Source: Treponema ruminis (GTDB lineage: Bacteria > Spirochaetota > Spirochaetia > Treponematales > Treponemataceae). From it: a DNA stretch of 64,000 nt. This document shows, piece after piece, positions 26,595-35,084 of this stretch (the first letter of the stretch is position 1; every line of letters starts with the position of its first letter). The notes under the pieces are model-generated. The model did not search any database. It saw nothing but the letters and a program-made list of their open reading frames with translations, and had not been told where the DNA came from. The position numbers and the translations under genes are program-made. The DNA lies in the NCBI GenBank assembly GCA_017161305.1, contig CP031518.1, positions 1,302,001 to 1,366,000 on the forward strand, given 5' to 3'.

Positions 26595-27095
26595 TTATTC
26601 TCCTTCCATTTCCATGTCGATACAGGTCCATGTTCCTATGGGCATCTCAAATTCCCTGCGGTTGCATTCCTTGAAGCCTACTGATTCATAACATTTCCTT
26701 GCGGACTCATTATTCTCAAATACACCAAGGTCAATTTTTTTAACAGTAAAATTATCTTTTACATACTTTATTCCGAGCCGGAGCATCTCTTTTCCGTAGC
26801 CCTTTCCTCTGAGTCTGGGATCTACAATAACAAAGCCAAAACGAAGCGTACTGTTGTCATCATCTCTAGGATATCTGATAATGAAATGTCCGATAACAAT
26901 CCCATTATCATCAATCGCCGTAATGGGGAAGAATCTTCCGCCTTCAAGCTGAGGCAGATAATTATTTTCGATATCTTTTTCGGAAAGCGGAAATTTATTA
27001 TATCTGTCAGCAGACCATCTGTATAATTCTTCTTCTGTCCTTATCCATCTGCATATAAGGGCCGCATCTTCTTTTTTATACGCTCTCAATTTCAT
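26595..27095 (-). CDS. GNAT acetyltransferase, RimL-like
   Basis: 166 residues starting M-K-L-R-A-Y-K-K-E-D with the CoA loop R-G-K-G-Y-G-K-E. The C-terminal A-R-K-C-Y-E-S-V-G-F is typical. It is the first gene after module copy 6 and has GGAGG before the ATG. Confidence 0.87.
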   Translation of the reverse strand: MKLRAYKKEDAALICRWIRTEEELYRWSADRYNKFPLSEKDIENNYLPQLEGGRFFPITAIDDNGIVIGHFIIRYPRDDDNSTLRFGFVIVDPRLRGKGYGKEMLRLGIKYVKDNFTVKKIDLGVFENNESARKCYESVGFKECNRREFEMPIGTWTCIDMEMEGE

Positions 27096-27121
27096 GCTAT
27101 GCCTCCAGATTTATTCTCTTT

Positions 27122-27190
27122 ATTATAGAATAAAAAAATCCGATGAGGATAACTTTTCCGACAAGATGCATTTTTTGGCGATGAAATGCA
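27122..27190 (-). promoter_or_regulatory. Direct-repeat promoter module, copy 6
   Basis: Minus-strand half-sites start 20 bp apart. TTGTCG, 31 bp, TATAAT. The GNAT ATG is 27 bp beyond. The -10 region is almost the same as in copy 5. Confidence 0.83.
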
Positions 27191-27197
27191 GGTCGGG

Positions 27198-27331
27198 CTA
27201 GACCTTCTTCCTTGAAAAATACACCGTAATTCCCAGCGTCAAAAGTTCCGTCGGTCAGAGTAATAAAAGTTGAAAGCACCATTCCGATTGTGCTTGGGAT
27301 TGCGAACTTCAGCAGGTTCGCGATTTTCTGA
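27198..27331 (-). pseudogene. MATE-type transporter, internal deletion
   Basis: The first half encodes L-L-K-F-A-I-P-S-T-I-G-M-V-L-S-T-F-I, the N-terminal segment of MATE pumps. After T-D-G the sequence shifts frame into T-L-G-I-T-V-Y-F-S-R-K-K-V-stop, a typical transporter C-terminus. The centre (about 400 codons) is deleted. The same bases also encode the last residues of the overlapping WYL regulator. Confidence 0.6.
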
Positions 27332-28259
27332 TTCCGTATACGCGGCCGAGTCTTTCGATTCTCTTTTTTAGCTCTTCACGGACATGCGGCGGTTCCATGC
27401 ATTCACATTTGTCACCGAAACTCAAAAGCATGTCGTAGTAATAATCACGCTCAATGAAAGGATATTCGGCAAGATAGTATTCTGCGCCGTCAGCTTTTAT
27501 GCAGTCAAAGTCACAGAATTCAAGCAGGCGGTCGAGGATTGATTTATGAACCCGGAGTTTTATGAAGGTCTGCAATTTTTTGGCGGTCTCTTCAAAATCC
27601 AGGACAGGCTTCTGGTATTTTCGCGGAAGGAATTTTTCATCAAGAAGAGTGAGCTCTGCCATACGGGAAAGCCTGAAGAGGCGGAAATCATTTTTGGTGA
27701 GGCAAAAAGTCTGAACATACCAGTCACGGCCTTTTAGGACAAGCTGGTAAACTTCCGCTTTTCTTTCTGATTTTGTGCTGTGGCCGTCGATATATGTGAA
27801 TGAAATCAGCCTGCTTTCCTCAAGAGCCGCCTTTATGATTTCCAGATTGTGATTTACGTTTCTTTCACCAAACCAGGGACTTAAATCAATTAAAACATGA
27901 CTGGTTCTTATTTCAATATCTTCGGCCTGATCTTCAGGAACGAGGCTCTTTAATTTTGCAAGTGTGTGTTCAACTTCACTGCTGCGGAGCGTTTTCGGCA
28001 GGCTGTTCAATCCAAGCAAAAGGGCAGAAAGGTCATCCCTGGAAAAAACTTTTTTATCAATCTTGTACTGACTCATAATCTCAATTCCGCCGCTGGGGCC
28101 CGGAGTTGCAGAAACCGGAATCCCTGCCATGCTGATTGCCTCAAGGTCGCGGTAAATCGTCCGCCTTGAAACTTCAAACATGTCAGCAAGTTTCTGCGCG
28201 CTTATCCGCTTTTTTTCGAGAAGAATCATGATTATGCTTACAAGCCTGTCGATTTTCAT
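27309..28259 (-). CDS. YafY-type WYL-domain transcriptional regulator
   Basis: 316 residues: an N-terminal DeoR-type HTH (V-S-R-R-T-I-Y-R-D-L-E-A-I), and a WYL domain with S-F-T-Y-I-D-G-H and K-G-R-D-W-Y-V-Q-T-F. It probably represses itself and the divergent DJ-1 gene through the operator at 28284-28301. The last six residues (R-K-S-R-T-C) are encoded by the start of a broken MATE gene, so the natural C-terminus may have been replaced. The ATG chosen is the one giving M-K-I-D-R-L. Confidence 0.88.
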   Translation of the reverse strand: MKIDRLVSIIMILLEKKRISAQKLADMFEVSRRTIYRDLEAISMAGIPVSATPGPSGGIEIMSQYKIDKKVFSRDDLSALLLGLNSLPKTLRSSEVEHTLAKLKSLVPEDQAEDIEIRTSHVLIDLSPWFGERNVNHNLEIIKAALEESRLISFTYIDGHSTKSERKAEVYQLVLKGRDWYVQTFCLTKNDFRLFRLSRMAELTLLDEKFLPRKYQKPVLDFEETAKKLQTFIKLRVHKSILDRLLEFCDFDCIKADGAEYYLAEYPFIERDYYYDMLLSFGDKCECMEPPHVREELKKRIERLGRVYGIRKSRTC

Positions 28260-28283
28260 TTTTTTCTGAATAATTTTAAATTG

Positions 28284-28301
28284 TTGACATAATGCTGTCA
28301 A
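28284..28301. promoter_or_regulatory. Inverted-repeat operator between WYL regulator and DJ-1 gene
   Basis: TTGACATAATGCTGTCAA is a perfect 6-6-6 dyad and includes a consensus -35 hexamer. It lies between the divergent regulator and DJ-1 gene, the expected place for YafY autoregulation. Confidence 0.65.
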
Positions 28302-28362
28302 CTTTGAGGAAGTAAAATAGCAGCAAGATTACCGCAGACGCGGATATTATTTGGAGGAAATC

Positions 28363-28986
28363 ATGATAACAGTTTACATTTATTTACTTGCCACTCTTGC
28401 TGACTGGGAAATCGGGCCTGTTTCGGCGGAACTCAATTCAAGACGCTTTTTCAAAAACAATGCACCGGAACTTATCGTTAAAACCGTCGCCCGTTCAAAA
28501 GAGCCTGTAAAAACAATGGGCGGACTCACGCTCATTCCCGACTGCACGATTGATGAAATCAAAGTGAGCGAAAAAACAGTCCTCATTCTACCGGGTGCAA
28601 ATACATGGAGTGAAGCAGAAAATGCTCAGATAATTCAGAAGGCATCAGACTTGCTTTCAAGAGGCGGAACTGTATGCGCAATCTGCGGAGCTACAGTTGC
28701 TCTGGCAAACGCCGGCCTTTTAAATGACCGTCCTCACACGAGCAACGGAAAGGGCTTTCTTGAAATGTTCTGCCCGGATTATAAAGGTCAGAAGTTTTAT
28801 GTCAATCAGCCTGCTGTAAAAGACGGAAACCTGATAACCGGCAGCGCGACAGGCTCCCTCTTGTGGGCAAAACTGATTATAGAAAAACTCGATGTTTTTA
28901 AGCCGGAAACTCTCGAAGCCTGGTACGCATATTTTTCAACAGGAAAGCAGGAGCACTTTTTTGCAATGATGCGGAGCGTGAATTAA
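28363..28986 (+). CDS. DJ-1/PfpI family protein
   Basis: 207 residues. The nucleophile elbow A-I-C-G-A-T lies near residue 100 and is followed by L-L-N-D-R-P-H-T-S-N. Family roles include glyoxalase III and amidase activities. GGAGG lies five bases before the ATG; a TTG four codons earlier is rejected. It is divergent from the WYL regulator, a common pairing that suggests the regulator controls it. Confidence 0.86.
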   Translation: MITVYIYLLATLADWEIGPVSAELNSRRFFKNNAPELIVKTVARSKEPVKTMGGLTLIPDCTIDEIKVSEKTVLILPGANTWSEAENAQIIQKASDLLSRGGTVCAICGATVALANAGLLNDRPHTSNGKGFLEMFCPDYKGQKFYVNQPAVKDGNLITGSATGSLLWAKLIIEKLDVFKPETLEAWYAYFSTGKQEHFFAMMRSVN

Positions 28987-29012
28987 ATGGCACGACTTCA
29001 GATGTCTTTTCC

Positions 29013-29912
29013 TCACACAATCGGGATGCAGATGTCAAGTTCCATGTAGAACGTGTCCTTGTCGATGCGGCGGTAGATGTCAAAGCCCATGCGGCTGTCT
29101 ACGTGGTTGCCGGTTTCTGCAAGCCAGTTGCAGAAAAAACTCTGGTAGGCGCTGTAAATCTGCTGGGGGTAGCCTTCGTAGCGGTAAATCGCAAACTTTC
29201 CGCCATTGATTGTCATGGTGTTTGGCACTGTCGGTATTCCTGCCCGGCTTGTAATTCCGGCTGCGGCAGTTTTCTGAACCGCATTTTTTAGCCGTGGGTC
29301 TTCCGGGTCTACCGTCATGCAGATGTCATAAATGCAATCGTCCGGATTTGTGATTGAAGGATCATTTTTTGTGCATTCAATAAAAAGACTTTTTTCGGTG
29401 TAAAAACCTTCATAGCGCTTCATAAAATTGCACCAGTCATCTTCCAGCGTTTTGTAGTTTCCCTTGTGGCGTTCGTAAAGCACAAAATAGTCCGGCAGGG
29501 TTTCAATGCGTATCTTCTTGCAACATTCTTCATAAGTTTCAATCTCGTTATCTTTTATATGAAAAAAGGGATGGTAAAAAGAAGTTTCATCGATGTCTTT
29601 TCTGAACTGAGCAGGTGTTTTGTTAAAATGATTTCGGAAGAGCACCGCGTAATTTGAAGGCGAATATCCGTAATCGCCGCCAATTTCCGTGATGCTCCTG
29701 TCTTTTTCCACCTTAAGCCTGAAAGCGCTCAGTTCAACCTTGCAGCGTTTTATAAAGCCATAGATGCTTTCTCCAGTCTCCGCCTTAAAAAGCCGCTCCA
29801 GGTAAAACTTTGAGTATCCGCAAAAATCCGAAATCTTTTCAACAGACAGCTCTTCGCCCGCATGAGAGAAAATATAATCAATTGCCTTGTTTATAATCTG
29901 ATTTTCAAGCAT
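29013..29912 (-). CDS. AraC regulator with GyrI-like effector domain
   Basis: 299 residues: an N-terminal AraC DNA-binding domain (two HTH, G-Y-S-P-S-N-Y-A-V-L-F-R-N-H-F) and a C-terminal GyrI/SOUL-like ligand-binding domain (Y-F-V-L-Y-E-R-H-K-G-N-Y). This is the Rob/multidrug-sensing layout. A 70-bp copy of its 3' end lies at 33246-33315. It follows the GNAT of the module copy 7 unit. Confidence 0.88.
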   Translation of the reverse strand: MLENQIINKAIDYIFSHAGEELSVEKISDFCGYSKFYLERLFKAETGESIYGFIKRCKVELSAFRLKVEKDRSITEIGGDYGYSPSNYAVLFRNHFNKTPAQFRKDIDETSFYHPFFHIKDNEIETYEECCKKIRIETLPDYFVLYERHKGNYKTLEDDWCNFMKRYEGFYTEKSLFIECTKNDPSITNPDDCIYDICMTVDPEDPRLKNAVQKTAAAGITSRAGIPTVPNTMTINGGKFAIYRYEGYPQQIYSAYQSFFCNWLAETGNHVDSRMGFDIYRRIDKDTFYMELDICIPIV

Positions 29913-29949
29913 AAGCTGATTTTAAACACATTCTCCACAACTTACGATT

Positions 29950-30399
29950 TCACCCGCGATTCTTAGAATAATAAATGAATTCGTTATCCCGTTTTACTTC
30001 CACATACCCAAGCTTAAGATAAAAAGCATTTGTCCTTACATTCCAAATGGGCGTATCCAACGCAATTTCCTTTACATCTGAAAAGGCCGCTTCAATTTCC
30101 CGCATAATGCAGCTTCCATAGCCTTTGCGATGGAACTCCGGGCTTACAAAAATCCTTCCGACGTATAGCTTGTCTTTATCCAAAAACAGCACCGCCCCGC
30201 CAACAATCAGCCCATCATCTGTTAACTTATACAAATGATTTTCTCTTGCCATCTGGGTATGAAAAGGAAGTGACATATAGTCTGGAGGCCCGCCCGCAGA
30301 AGGCGCTCCTACCTGAACGTCACTGTCAAAAGCTTTCTTAGATATTTCAGTTAGTGTCAAAGCGTCTAAAGCGCTTGCTTTTACAAATTGCATGCTCAT
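29950..30399 (-). CDS. GNAT family N-acetyltransferase
   Basis: 149 residues with the CoA loop H-R-K-G-Y-G-S after G-R-I-F-V-S-P-E-F, and the C-terminus L-D-T-P-I-W-N-V-R-T-N-A-F-Y. A remnant at 48571 shares this last motif. GTGAGG precedes the ATG. Driven by module copy 7. Confidence 0.87.
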   Translation of the reverse strand: MSMQFVKASALDALTLTEISKKAFDSDVQVGAPSAGGPPDYMSLPFHTQMARENHLYKLTDDGLIVGGAVLFLDKDKLYVGRIFVSPEFHRKGYGSCIMREIEAAFSDVKEIALDTPIWNVRTNAFYLKLGYVEVKRDNEFIYYSKNRG

Positions 30400-30458
30400 A
30401 GTTTTACCTCACGATTTCAAAAAAATAATCAATCGGGAATCCCGTAATTTTTTAAATT

Positions 30459-30528
30459 ACAATATAGATAAAAAAGGCTATAAACAATATTTTTCCGACA
30501 AGATGCAGAATTCGGCCGATGAAATGCA
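30459..30528 (-). promoter_or_regulatory. Direct-repeat promoter module, copy 7
   Basis: Minus-strand half-sites start 21 bp apart. TTGTCG, 31 bp, TATTGT. It is upstream of the GNAT at 29950-30399, with a leader of about 50 bases that contains CGGGAATCCCG. Confidence 0.78.
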
Positions 30529-30637
30529 ATCAGTTTAAGGGCGCCGATTCCGCAAAGCTCGTCTTCCGACATCTTTCCTCAAACGGCAAGGTAATTTTTG
30601 CGCTGATAAATTCTTGAAAGTCCTTTATAATAAAAGA

Positions 30638-31513
30638 ATGTTTTTACCAATAACCGCAACGCCGTTTTCTCATTCAGGTTACAGCGAACTTTTGCCGTGC
30701 AAAAATCTTGCTCCGTTTGTACGCTGCTTCTGGACAACATGGAATGACGGTTCAAATGTAAATGATTTTTCCTCTGTGATTATTCCAGACGCGTGCGCAG
30801 ATATAATCATTTCCGTAGATGAAAATGAAAGCAATTCAGACGAGCGGGAAATTTCTGGCATGGGATTTTGCGGTACTACAGACAAAATGTTTCGCTCAAA
30901 AAACTCTGACATTGTTCACAGGAGGCTTTTTGGAATCAGATTTTACGCGTGGCAGGCTTTCAATTTTTGCGACGAACCGCTGGCAGAAACTGCAAACAGA
31001 TTTTTTGATCTGGAAGAACATTTTGCGACAGCCAAAAAAATGCTTTGCAGAAAAATTCATGAGGACATGACTCTTTCAGAATTCAAAAACATAAGCGAAG
31101 AAGTTTTGCTTGATTTACTCAATATGCCTTCAAGAAAAATTACAAAACAGGATTCACTTGTACTTGATGCCGTAGTTCAGATGATCCGCACGCGGGGTTC
31201 ACTTCCGCTTTCGTCGTTATTAAAAGACATTCATGCAGGCGAGCGGCAGCTGGAAAGGCTTTTTAAAAACACCGTTTCGCTTTCTCCTAAAAAGTTTTCT
31301 TCGCTTGTCCGTTATCAAAGCTTGTGGCAGGATGTATGCCGTTCAGAAAATTTTGATATTCAGGATGCAGTTTTTAAATATGGATATTTTGACCAGCCGC
31401 ACCTTCTTAATGATTTCAAGAAATTTCACGGCATGAGTTTTTCTTATGCAGTAAATGCAGCCCTGTCGGATTTTTACAATACAAAAAAGCAAAGCGGCGT
31501 TATGCTTTTCTAA
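30638..31513 (+). CDS. AraC-family transcriptional regulator
   Basis: 291 residues: an N-terminal domain with F-V-R-C-F-W, as in DUF6597-type AraC proteins, and a C-terminal HTH pair ending G-Y-F-D-Q-P-H-L-L-N-D-F. TATAAT at 30626-30631 lies only six bases before the ATG and there is no ribosome site, so the mRNA may be leaderless. A TTG start at 30614 would lie upstream of the -10. It is followed by a VOC protein gene it may regulate. Confidence 0.85.
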   Translation: MFLPITATPFSHSGYSELLPCKNLAPFVRCFWTTWNDGSNVNDFSSVIIPDACADIIISVDENESNSDEREISGMGFCGTTDKMFRSKNSDIVHRRLFGIRFYAWQAFNFCDEPLAETANRFFDLEEHFATAKKMLCRKIHEDMTLSEFKNISEEVLLDLLNMPSRKITKQDSLVLDAVVQMIRTRGSLPLSSLLKDIHAGERQLERLFKNTVSLSPKKFSSLVRYQSLWQDVCRSENFDIQDAVFKYGYFDQPHLLNDFKKFHGMSFSYAVNAALSDFYNTKKQSGVMLF

Positions 31514-31536
31514 AGCAACATTATTGGAGGTTTAAG

Positions 31537-31929
31537 ATGAAACTTGATGGATTTGGAATTTTTGTAAAAGATATGGCTCAGATGATTCGTTTTTATCGTG
31601 ATGTACTTGGATTTGAAATAAAAGAAGATGAAAATACATCAAACGTTTTTCTCGAAAAAGACGGAACCCTCTTTCTTTTTTACGGCAGAAACGATTTTGA
31701 AAAGATGACGAATTCCCGCTTTAATTATGCTGACAAAATTCACGGACATTTTGAAACGGCACTGAGCGTTGAAAACTATGCCGCCGTAGACAAGACTTTT
31801 GCAGAAGTAACTTCCAAAGGAGCCGGTGCCGTAATGCCGCCAACAACAGAACCCTGGGGCCAGCGCACCTGCTACATTGCAGACCCGGAAGGCAATCTTA
31901 TTGAAATCGGTTCTTTTGTAAAAGAGTAA
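31537..31929 (+). CDS. VOC-family (glyoxalase/bleomycin-resistance) protein
   Basis: 130 residues with a paired beta-alpha-beta-beta-beta layout: F-Y-R-D-V-L-G-F-E at the start and T-C-Y-I-A-D-P-E-G-N-L-I-E-I-G near the end. Members are metal-dependent lyases or antibiotic-binding proteins. GGAGG precedes the ATG. It is 24 bases after the AraC gene. Confidence 0.87.
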   Translation: MKLDGFGIFVKDMAQMIRFYRDVLGFEIKEDENTSNVFLEKDGTLFLFYGRNDFEKMTNSRFNYADKIHGHFETALSVENYAAVDKTFAEVTSKGAGAVMPPTTEPWGQRTCYIADPEGNLIEIGSFVKE

Positions 31930-31936
31930 GTGGATA

Positions 31937-32035
31937 ATGGATTTCGACAGTATTTTCAAAGATTTAGGTAAAGAGTGCTTTGCCTTTAGCATAATAGATT
32001 CTGCTTATATTCCGATGATTTTGGCGAATTTATAA
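31937..32035 (+). pseudogene. Unidentified 32-codon remnant
   Basis: The frame starts M-D-F-D-S-I-F-K-D-L-G-K-E-C-F-A-F and ends I-P-M-I-L-A-N-L. It looks like a gene start joined to a foreign end. Family not recognised. Confidence 0.35.
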
Positions 32036-32085
32036 ATGGCACGAATTCAGAAGTCTTTTCTGCCGGCATCTGCCACAATCACGGC

Positions 32086-33108
32086 ATGAATGACAAAATA
32101 ATTATCAAGGGATTAAGACAGAACAACCTCAAGAACATCAGTCTTGAAATTCCGAAAAACAAGATTGTTGTATTTACAGGAGTTTCAGGCAGCGGAAAAT
32201 CAAGCATCGTCTTTGACACGATTGCAGCGGAAAGCCAGCGACAGATGAACGAAACTTATCCGGCATATGTGCGCACGCGGCTTCCAAAGCACGAAAAGCC
32301 TCACGCGGATTTTATAGATAACCTTACGGCAAGCGTTGTAATAGATCAGGCTCGGCTTGGCGGAAACATGCGCTCAACAGTCGGAACAATCACCGACATG
32401 TATTCTGCCCTCCGCCTGCTTTTCAGCAGAATCGGCCTGCCTAAAGTCGGGGCGGCTTCGTGCTTTTCTTTCAACGGAAAAGGCAAGTGCCCTGCCTGCA
32501 AGGGACGCGGCGTAATCGTAACCGAGCTTGTCTTTATGGATCCGGTTGTAACAGTCTGTGAGGAATGTGAGGGAAAACGCTACAGCAAAAAATCGCTGGA
32601 CAAACTCTACAAGGGAAAAAACATCGTGCAGATTCTTGATATGAGCGTGGAAGATGCTCTGGAATTTTTTGAATCCGCCCTGGAAAAAGACCGCGAAAAC
32701 AAATCCATCAAAAAAATCATCGAACACCTGCTTGCTTTAATGGAAACAGGTCTCCCATATCTTTCGCTCGGTCAGCCACTTTCAACTTTGAGCGGCGGCG
32801 AACGACAGCGGGTAAAGCTTGCAAAAGACCTTCATAAAAAGGGAAGCATCTTCATTCTTGACGAACCGACCACAGGACTTCACGCAAGCGACATCAAGCC
32901 GATAATGGAGCTCCTGGAAAACTTCGTAGTACGCGGAAACACCGTAATCGTAATCGAGCACAACACCGACGTAATGAAAATGTCAGACTACATAATCGAC
33001 GTAGGCCCGGACGGAGGAAAAGCAGGCGGTGAAATTGTCTTTACCGGCACGCCAGCGCAGATGCTTGATAGTGGCAAAACGATAACAGCGGAGTATTTGA
33101 GGAAATAA
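32086..33108 (+). CDS. Half-size UvrA-like ABC ATPase
   Basis: 340 residues, about a third of UvrA. One complete UvrA half is present: Walker A G-V-S-G-S-G-K-S-S, a zinc module C-P-A-C-K-G-R-G and C-E-E-C-E-G-K-R-Y, signature L-S-G-G-E-R-Q-R and Walker B I-F-I-L-D-E-P-T-T-G-L-H. UvrA has two such halves in one chain. This one would have to dimerise. UvrA-like ATPases also protect against DNA-binding antibiotics (DrrC type). The ATG lacks a ribosome site; it overlaps the stop of a 17-codon frame (32036-32089, M-A-R-I-Q-K-S-F), which may couple translation. Confidence 0.82.
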   Translation: MNDKIIIKGLRQNNLKNISLEIPKNKIVVFTGVSGSGKSSIVFDTIAAESQRQMNETYPAYVRTRLPKHEKPHADFIDNLTASVVIDQARLGGNMRSTVGTITDMYSALRLLFSRIGLPKVGAASCFSFNGKGKCPACKGRGVIVTELVFMDPVVTVCEECEGKRYSKKSLDKLYKGKNIVQILDMSVEDALEFFESALEKDRENKSIKKIIEHLLALMETGLPYLSLGQPLSTLSGGERQRVKLAKDLHKKGSIFILDEPTTGLHASDIKPIMELLENFVVRGNTVIVIEHNTDVMKMSDYIIDVGPDGGKAGGEIVFTGTPAQMLDSGKTITAEYLRK

Positions 33109-33116
33109 AACAAGGA

Positions 33117-33235
33117 GGGGGAAGCGAGTTTTGCAAACTTTCGATATCAATCGAATGCAAAACTCGTTAGCGGAGCGTCGCTCCCCCTGCGCCCGCACTT
33201 CGTTGCGTGCTACCCTTTCTGCGGGGTACCCCCGC
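33117..33235. repeat. GC-rich dyad region
   Basis: Two hairpin-forming blocks: GAGTTTTGCA / TGCAAAACTC with a 20-base loop, then CGTTGCG / CGCAACG enclosing TACCC / GGGTA. The region is non-coding and much richer in GC than its flanks. It could act as a terminator after the UvrA-like gene or be a REP-type element. No classic T-tract. Confidence 0.5.
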
Positions 33236-33245
33236 AACGCCTTGT

Positions 33246-33315
33246 TCACACAATCGGGATGCAGATGTCAAGTTCCATGTAGAGCGTGTCGTTGTCGATG
33301 CGGTGGTAAATGTCG
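33246..33315 (-). pseudogene. 3' fragment of the AraC-GyrI gene
   Basis: About 70 bp nearly identical to the end of the gene at 29013-29912. It overlaps, in another frame, the last codons of the cation efflux gene. Confidence 0.75.
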
Positions 33316-34401
33316 GTCTTTATGCAAATGGCTGACTATTCCCAGCTTCACTACGAGTTCGACCGCTTTCCCTTCCACAAACTTTTCTATTTCAGAAACA
33401 ATCTCTTTTTCAAATTTGCCCTCTTCAAAGGGAACCTCTGCATAAAGAATTATCTGTATCCTGCTACCGGAACGATTGAATGTAGTTTCTTCAGCCATTT
33501 TCACTGAATAAGGAAGCCTGTTAAGGTATTGCTCAAGCTCTCTGCGCATGTTGCTTTCAGTCTGCCGATCAACAGGAACCATCGGCTGAATCGTGGCAAT
33601 ATATCCGAATTCACGGAAAATGCCGCTTCTTAAACCCGTTATATCATCAAGTACCTCTTCATCCGTTCTGCCCTGCTTCGGAACAACATTAACCAAAGCT
33701 CCGAATCGCTCATATCCGTAATCCATAATCTGAACGTCAACGCATTTTTCTATCACGCCCTCGTTATATGACAGGATATACTTCTTCAGTCTGTTTATGG
33801 CATCTTCATCTGGCTCCTCTCCCATTATGCGTTTCGATGTATCTGCAAAAGACTTGAATCCGTTATAAATAATGAACAGTGACACAAGAAGTCCACAGTA
33901 TCCGTCCAAATGAAGTCCTGTAATTGTCTGCATGATGAAAGAAAAGAGAACTACTGACGTGGATACAGCATCAGAAATACAATCAAGTGCCGCAGCCTTA
34001 TAGACTTGTGAATTGTGTTCTTTCGATTTTGATATATTGAAAAAATAGAGGAAGATTTTTGTGGCTACGGAAATCACAAGTATTATCAGAGCCACTATAC
34101 TGAATGAAGCTTCGGAAGGATTTCTTATTCCTTCCACAGACTGCATTAACAGCTCCCATCCCACCACTACGATTGAGCAGGACACGGCAATAGCCACCAG
34201 CCATTCGATTCTGCCATGGCCGTTCTTATGCTTTCTTCCTCCCGGTATAGCGGAGAACTTCGCACCAAGTTCAGTGATTGCAGAAGTAACGGCATCCATG
34301 AGATTATTGGTGGCGTCTGTCATTACGGATGTCAATCCGCAGATGCTTCCAGCAAAAAACTTGAGTCCTGCAAGGCATAAATTAATCAATATCGGTATCA
34401 T
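33268..34401 (-). CDS. Cation diffusion facilitator with altered C-terminus
   Basis: 377 residues of the CDF family: membrane helices with S-V-M-T-D-A-T-N-N-L-M-D-A (metal site in helix 2), K-N-G-H-G-R-I-E-W, L-D-C-I-S-D-A-V-S-T (helix 5 site), and a cytoplasmic C-terminal domain. It would export Zn, Fe or Mn by proton exchange. The final ~15 residues come from the AraC-GyrI fragment read out of frame. The N-terminus begins directly in helix 1, so some residues may also be missing there. It ends a 12-gene minus-strand operon. Confidence 0.82.
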   Translation of the reverse strand: MIPILINLCLAGLKFFAGSICGLTSVMTDATNNLMDAVTSAITELGAKFSAIPGGRKHKNGHGRIEWLVAIAVSCSIVVVGWELLMQSVEGIRNPSEASFSIVALIILVISVATKIFLYFFNISKSKEHNSQVYKAAALDCISDAVSTSVVLFSFIMQTITGLHLDGYCGLLVSLFIIYNGFKSFADTSKRIMGEEPDEDAINRLKKYILSYNEGVIEKCVDVQIMDYGYERFGALVNVVPKQGRTDEEVLDDITGLRSGIFREFGYIATIQPMVPVDRQTESNMRRELEQYLNRLPYSVKMAEETTFNRSGSRIQIILYAEVPFEEGKFEKEIVSEIEKFVEGKAVELVVKLGIVSHLHKDRHLPPHRQRHALHGT

Positions 34402-34422
34402 AAGGCACGCTCCAATCCATTT

Positions 34423-35079
34423 TCATACCTTTAATTTTTCAATTTCATTCTGCAAGTTCGCAAGGAATTTTCCTGCGTGGGCTCCGTCCATCTGCGTGTG
34501 GTGGAACTGGAAGGAAAGCGAAAGCTTATAACGGAACCAGAGCTTTTTGTATTTTCCCCAGATGATGAAAGGGTTGTTGAAGATTCCAGAGTTCATTCCG
34601 ACAGCTCCGTCAATTTCGGTGTCGATAATCGCCGAAGTTCCAATCACCATGCAGCTGTCTGACAAATCCCTGTCCGTACATTTTTCTGCCAAGTTTGCCG
34701 TGTGCTTTAAATAGTAGCGGTTGAAGACTTTGAGATTATCCGAAAAAAGCAGGTCGCAGGAATTTACTTCGCCGTCCTTGTTTTTTACAATCGTATTGAC
34801 CGCAAGATTTTTGTACTGAAGCAGCCTGTCGCCCACAGGAAGCGTGTAAAATTCCTTTATGGAACTTGCTGCTTTTCCAATGCACCAGTCAAGCAGCATG
34901 TTGAATTTCAAATGCTTTTTGCGGCTGATTTTAACAAGGTTCGTTACATCCAAAGTCTTGAAAAAAGTCACCATCGGGTTGGGAGCTTTCATCCAAAGTT
35001 TGTATGCCATCGCGCGGGTTGTATCCTCAGGATTAACTTCCACAGGCTTGTTTTCTGAAACATCTTTTTCAAGATTCAT
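34423..35079 (-). CDS. Chloramphenicol acetyltransferase-like (CatA-type) protein
   Basis: 218 residues of the trimeric CAT fold. The catalytic His is in F-Q-F-H-H-T-Q-M-D-G-A-H-A-G, the CatA active-site signature. Near the end of the family range for length (usually 210-220). It could acetylate chloramphenicol or another hydroxyl-bearing compound; resistance is not proven. It sits between a GNAT and the cation efflux gene. A truncated second CAT is at 50895. Confidence 0.85.
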   Translation of the reverse strand: MNLEKDVSENKPVEVNPEDTTRAMAYKLWMKAPNPMVTFFKTLDVTNLVKISRKKHLKFNMLLDWCIGKAASSIKEFYTLPVGDRLLQYKNLAVNTIVKNKDGEVNSCDLLFSDNLKVFNRYYLKHTANLAEKCTDRDLSDSCMVIGTSAIIDTEIDGAVGMNSGIFNNPFIIWGKYKKLWFRYKLSLSFQFHHTQMDGAHAGKFLANLQNEIEKLKV

Positions 35080-35084
35080 GCCAG

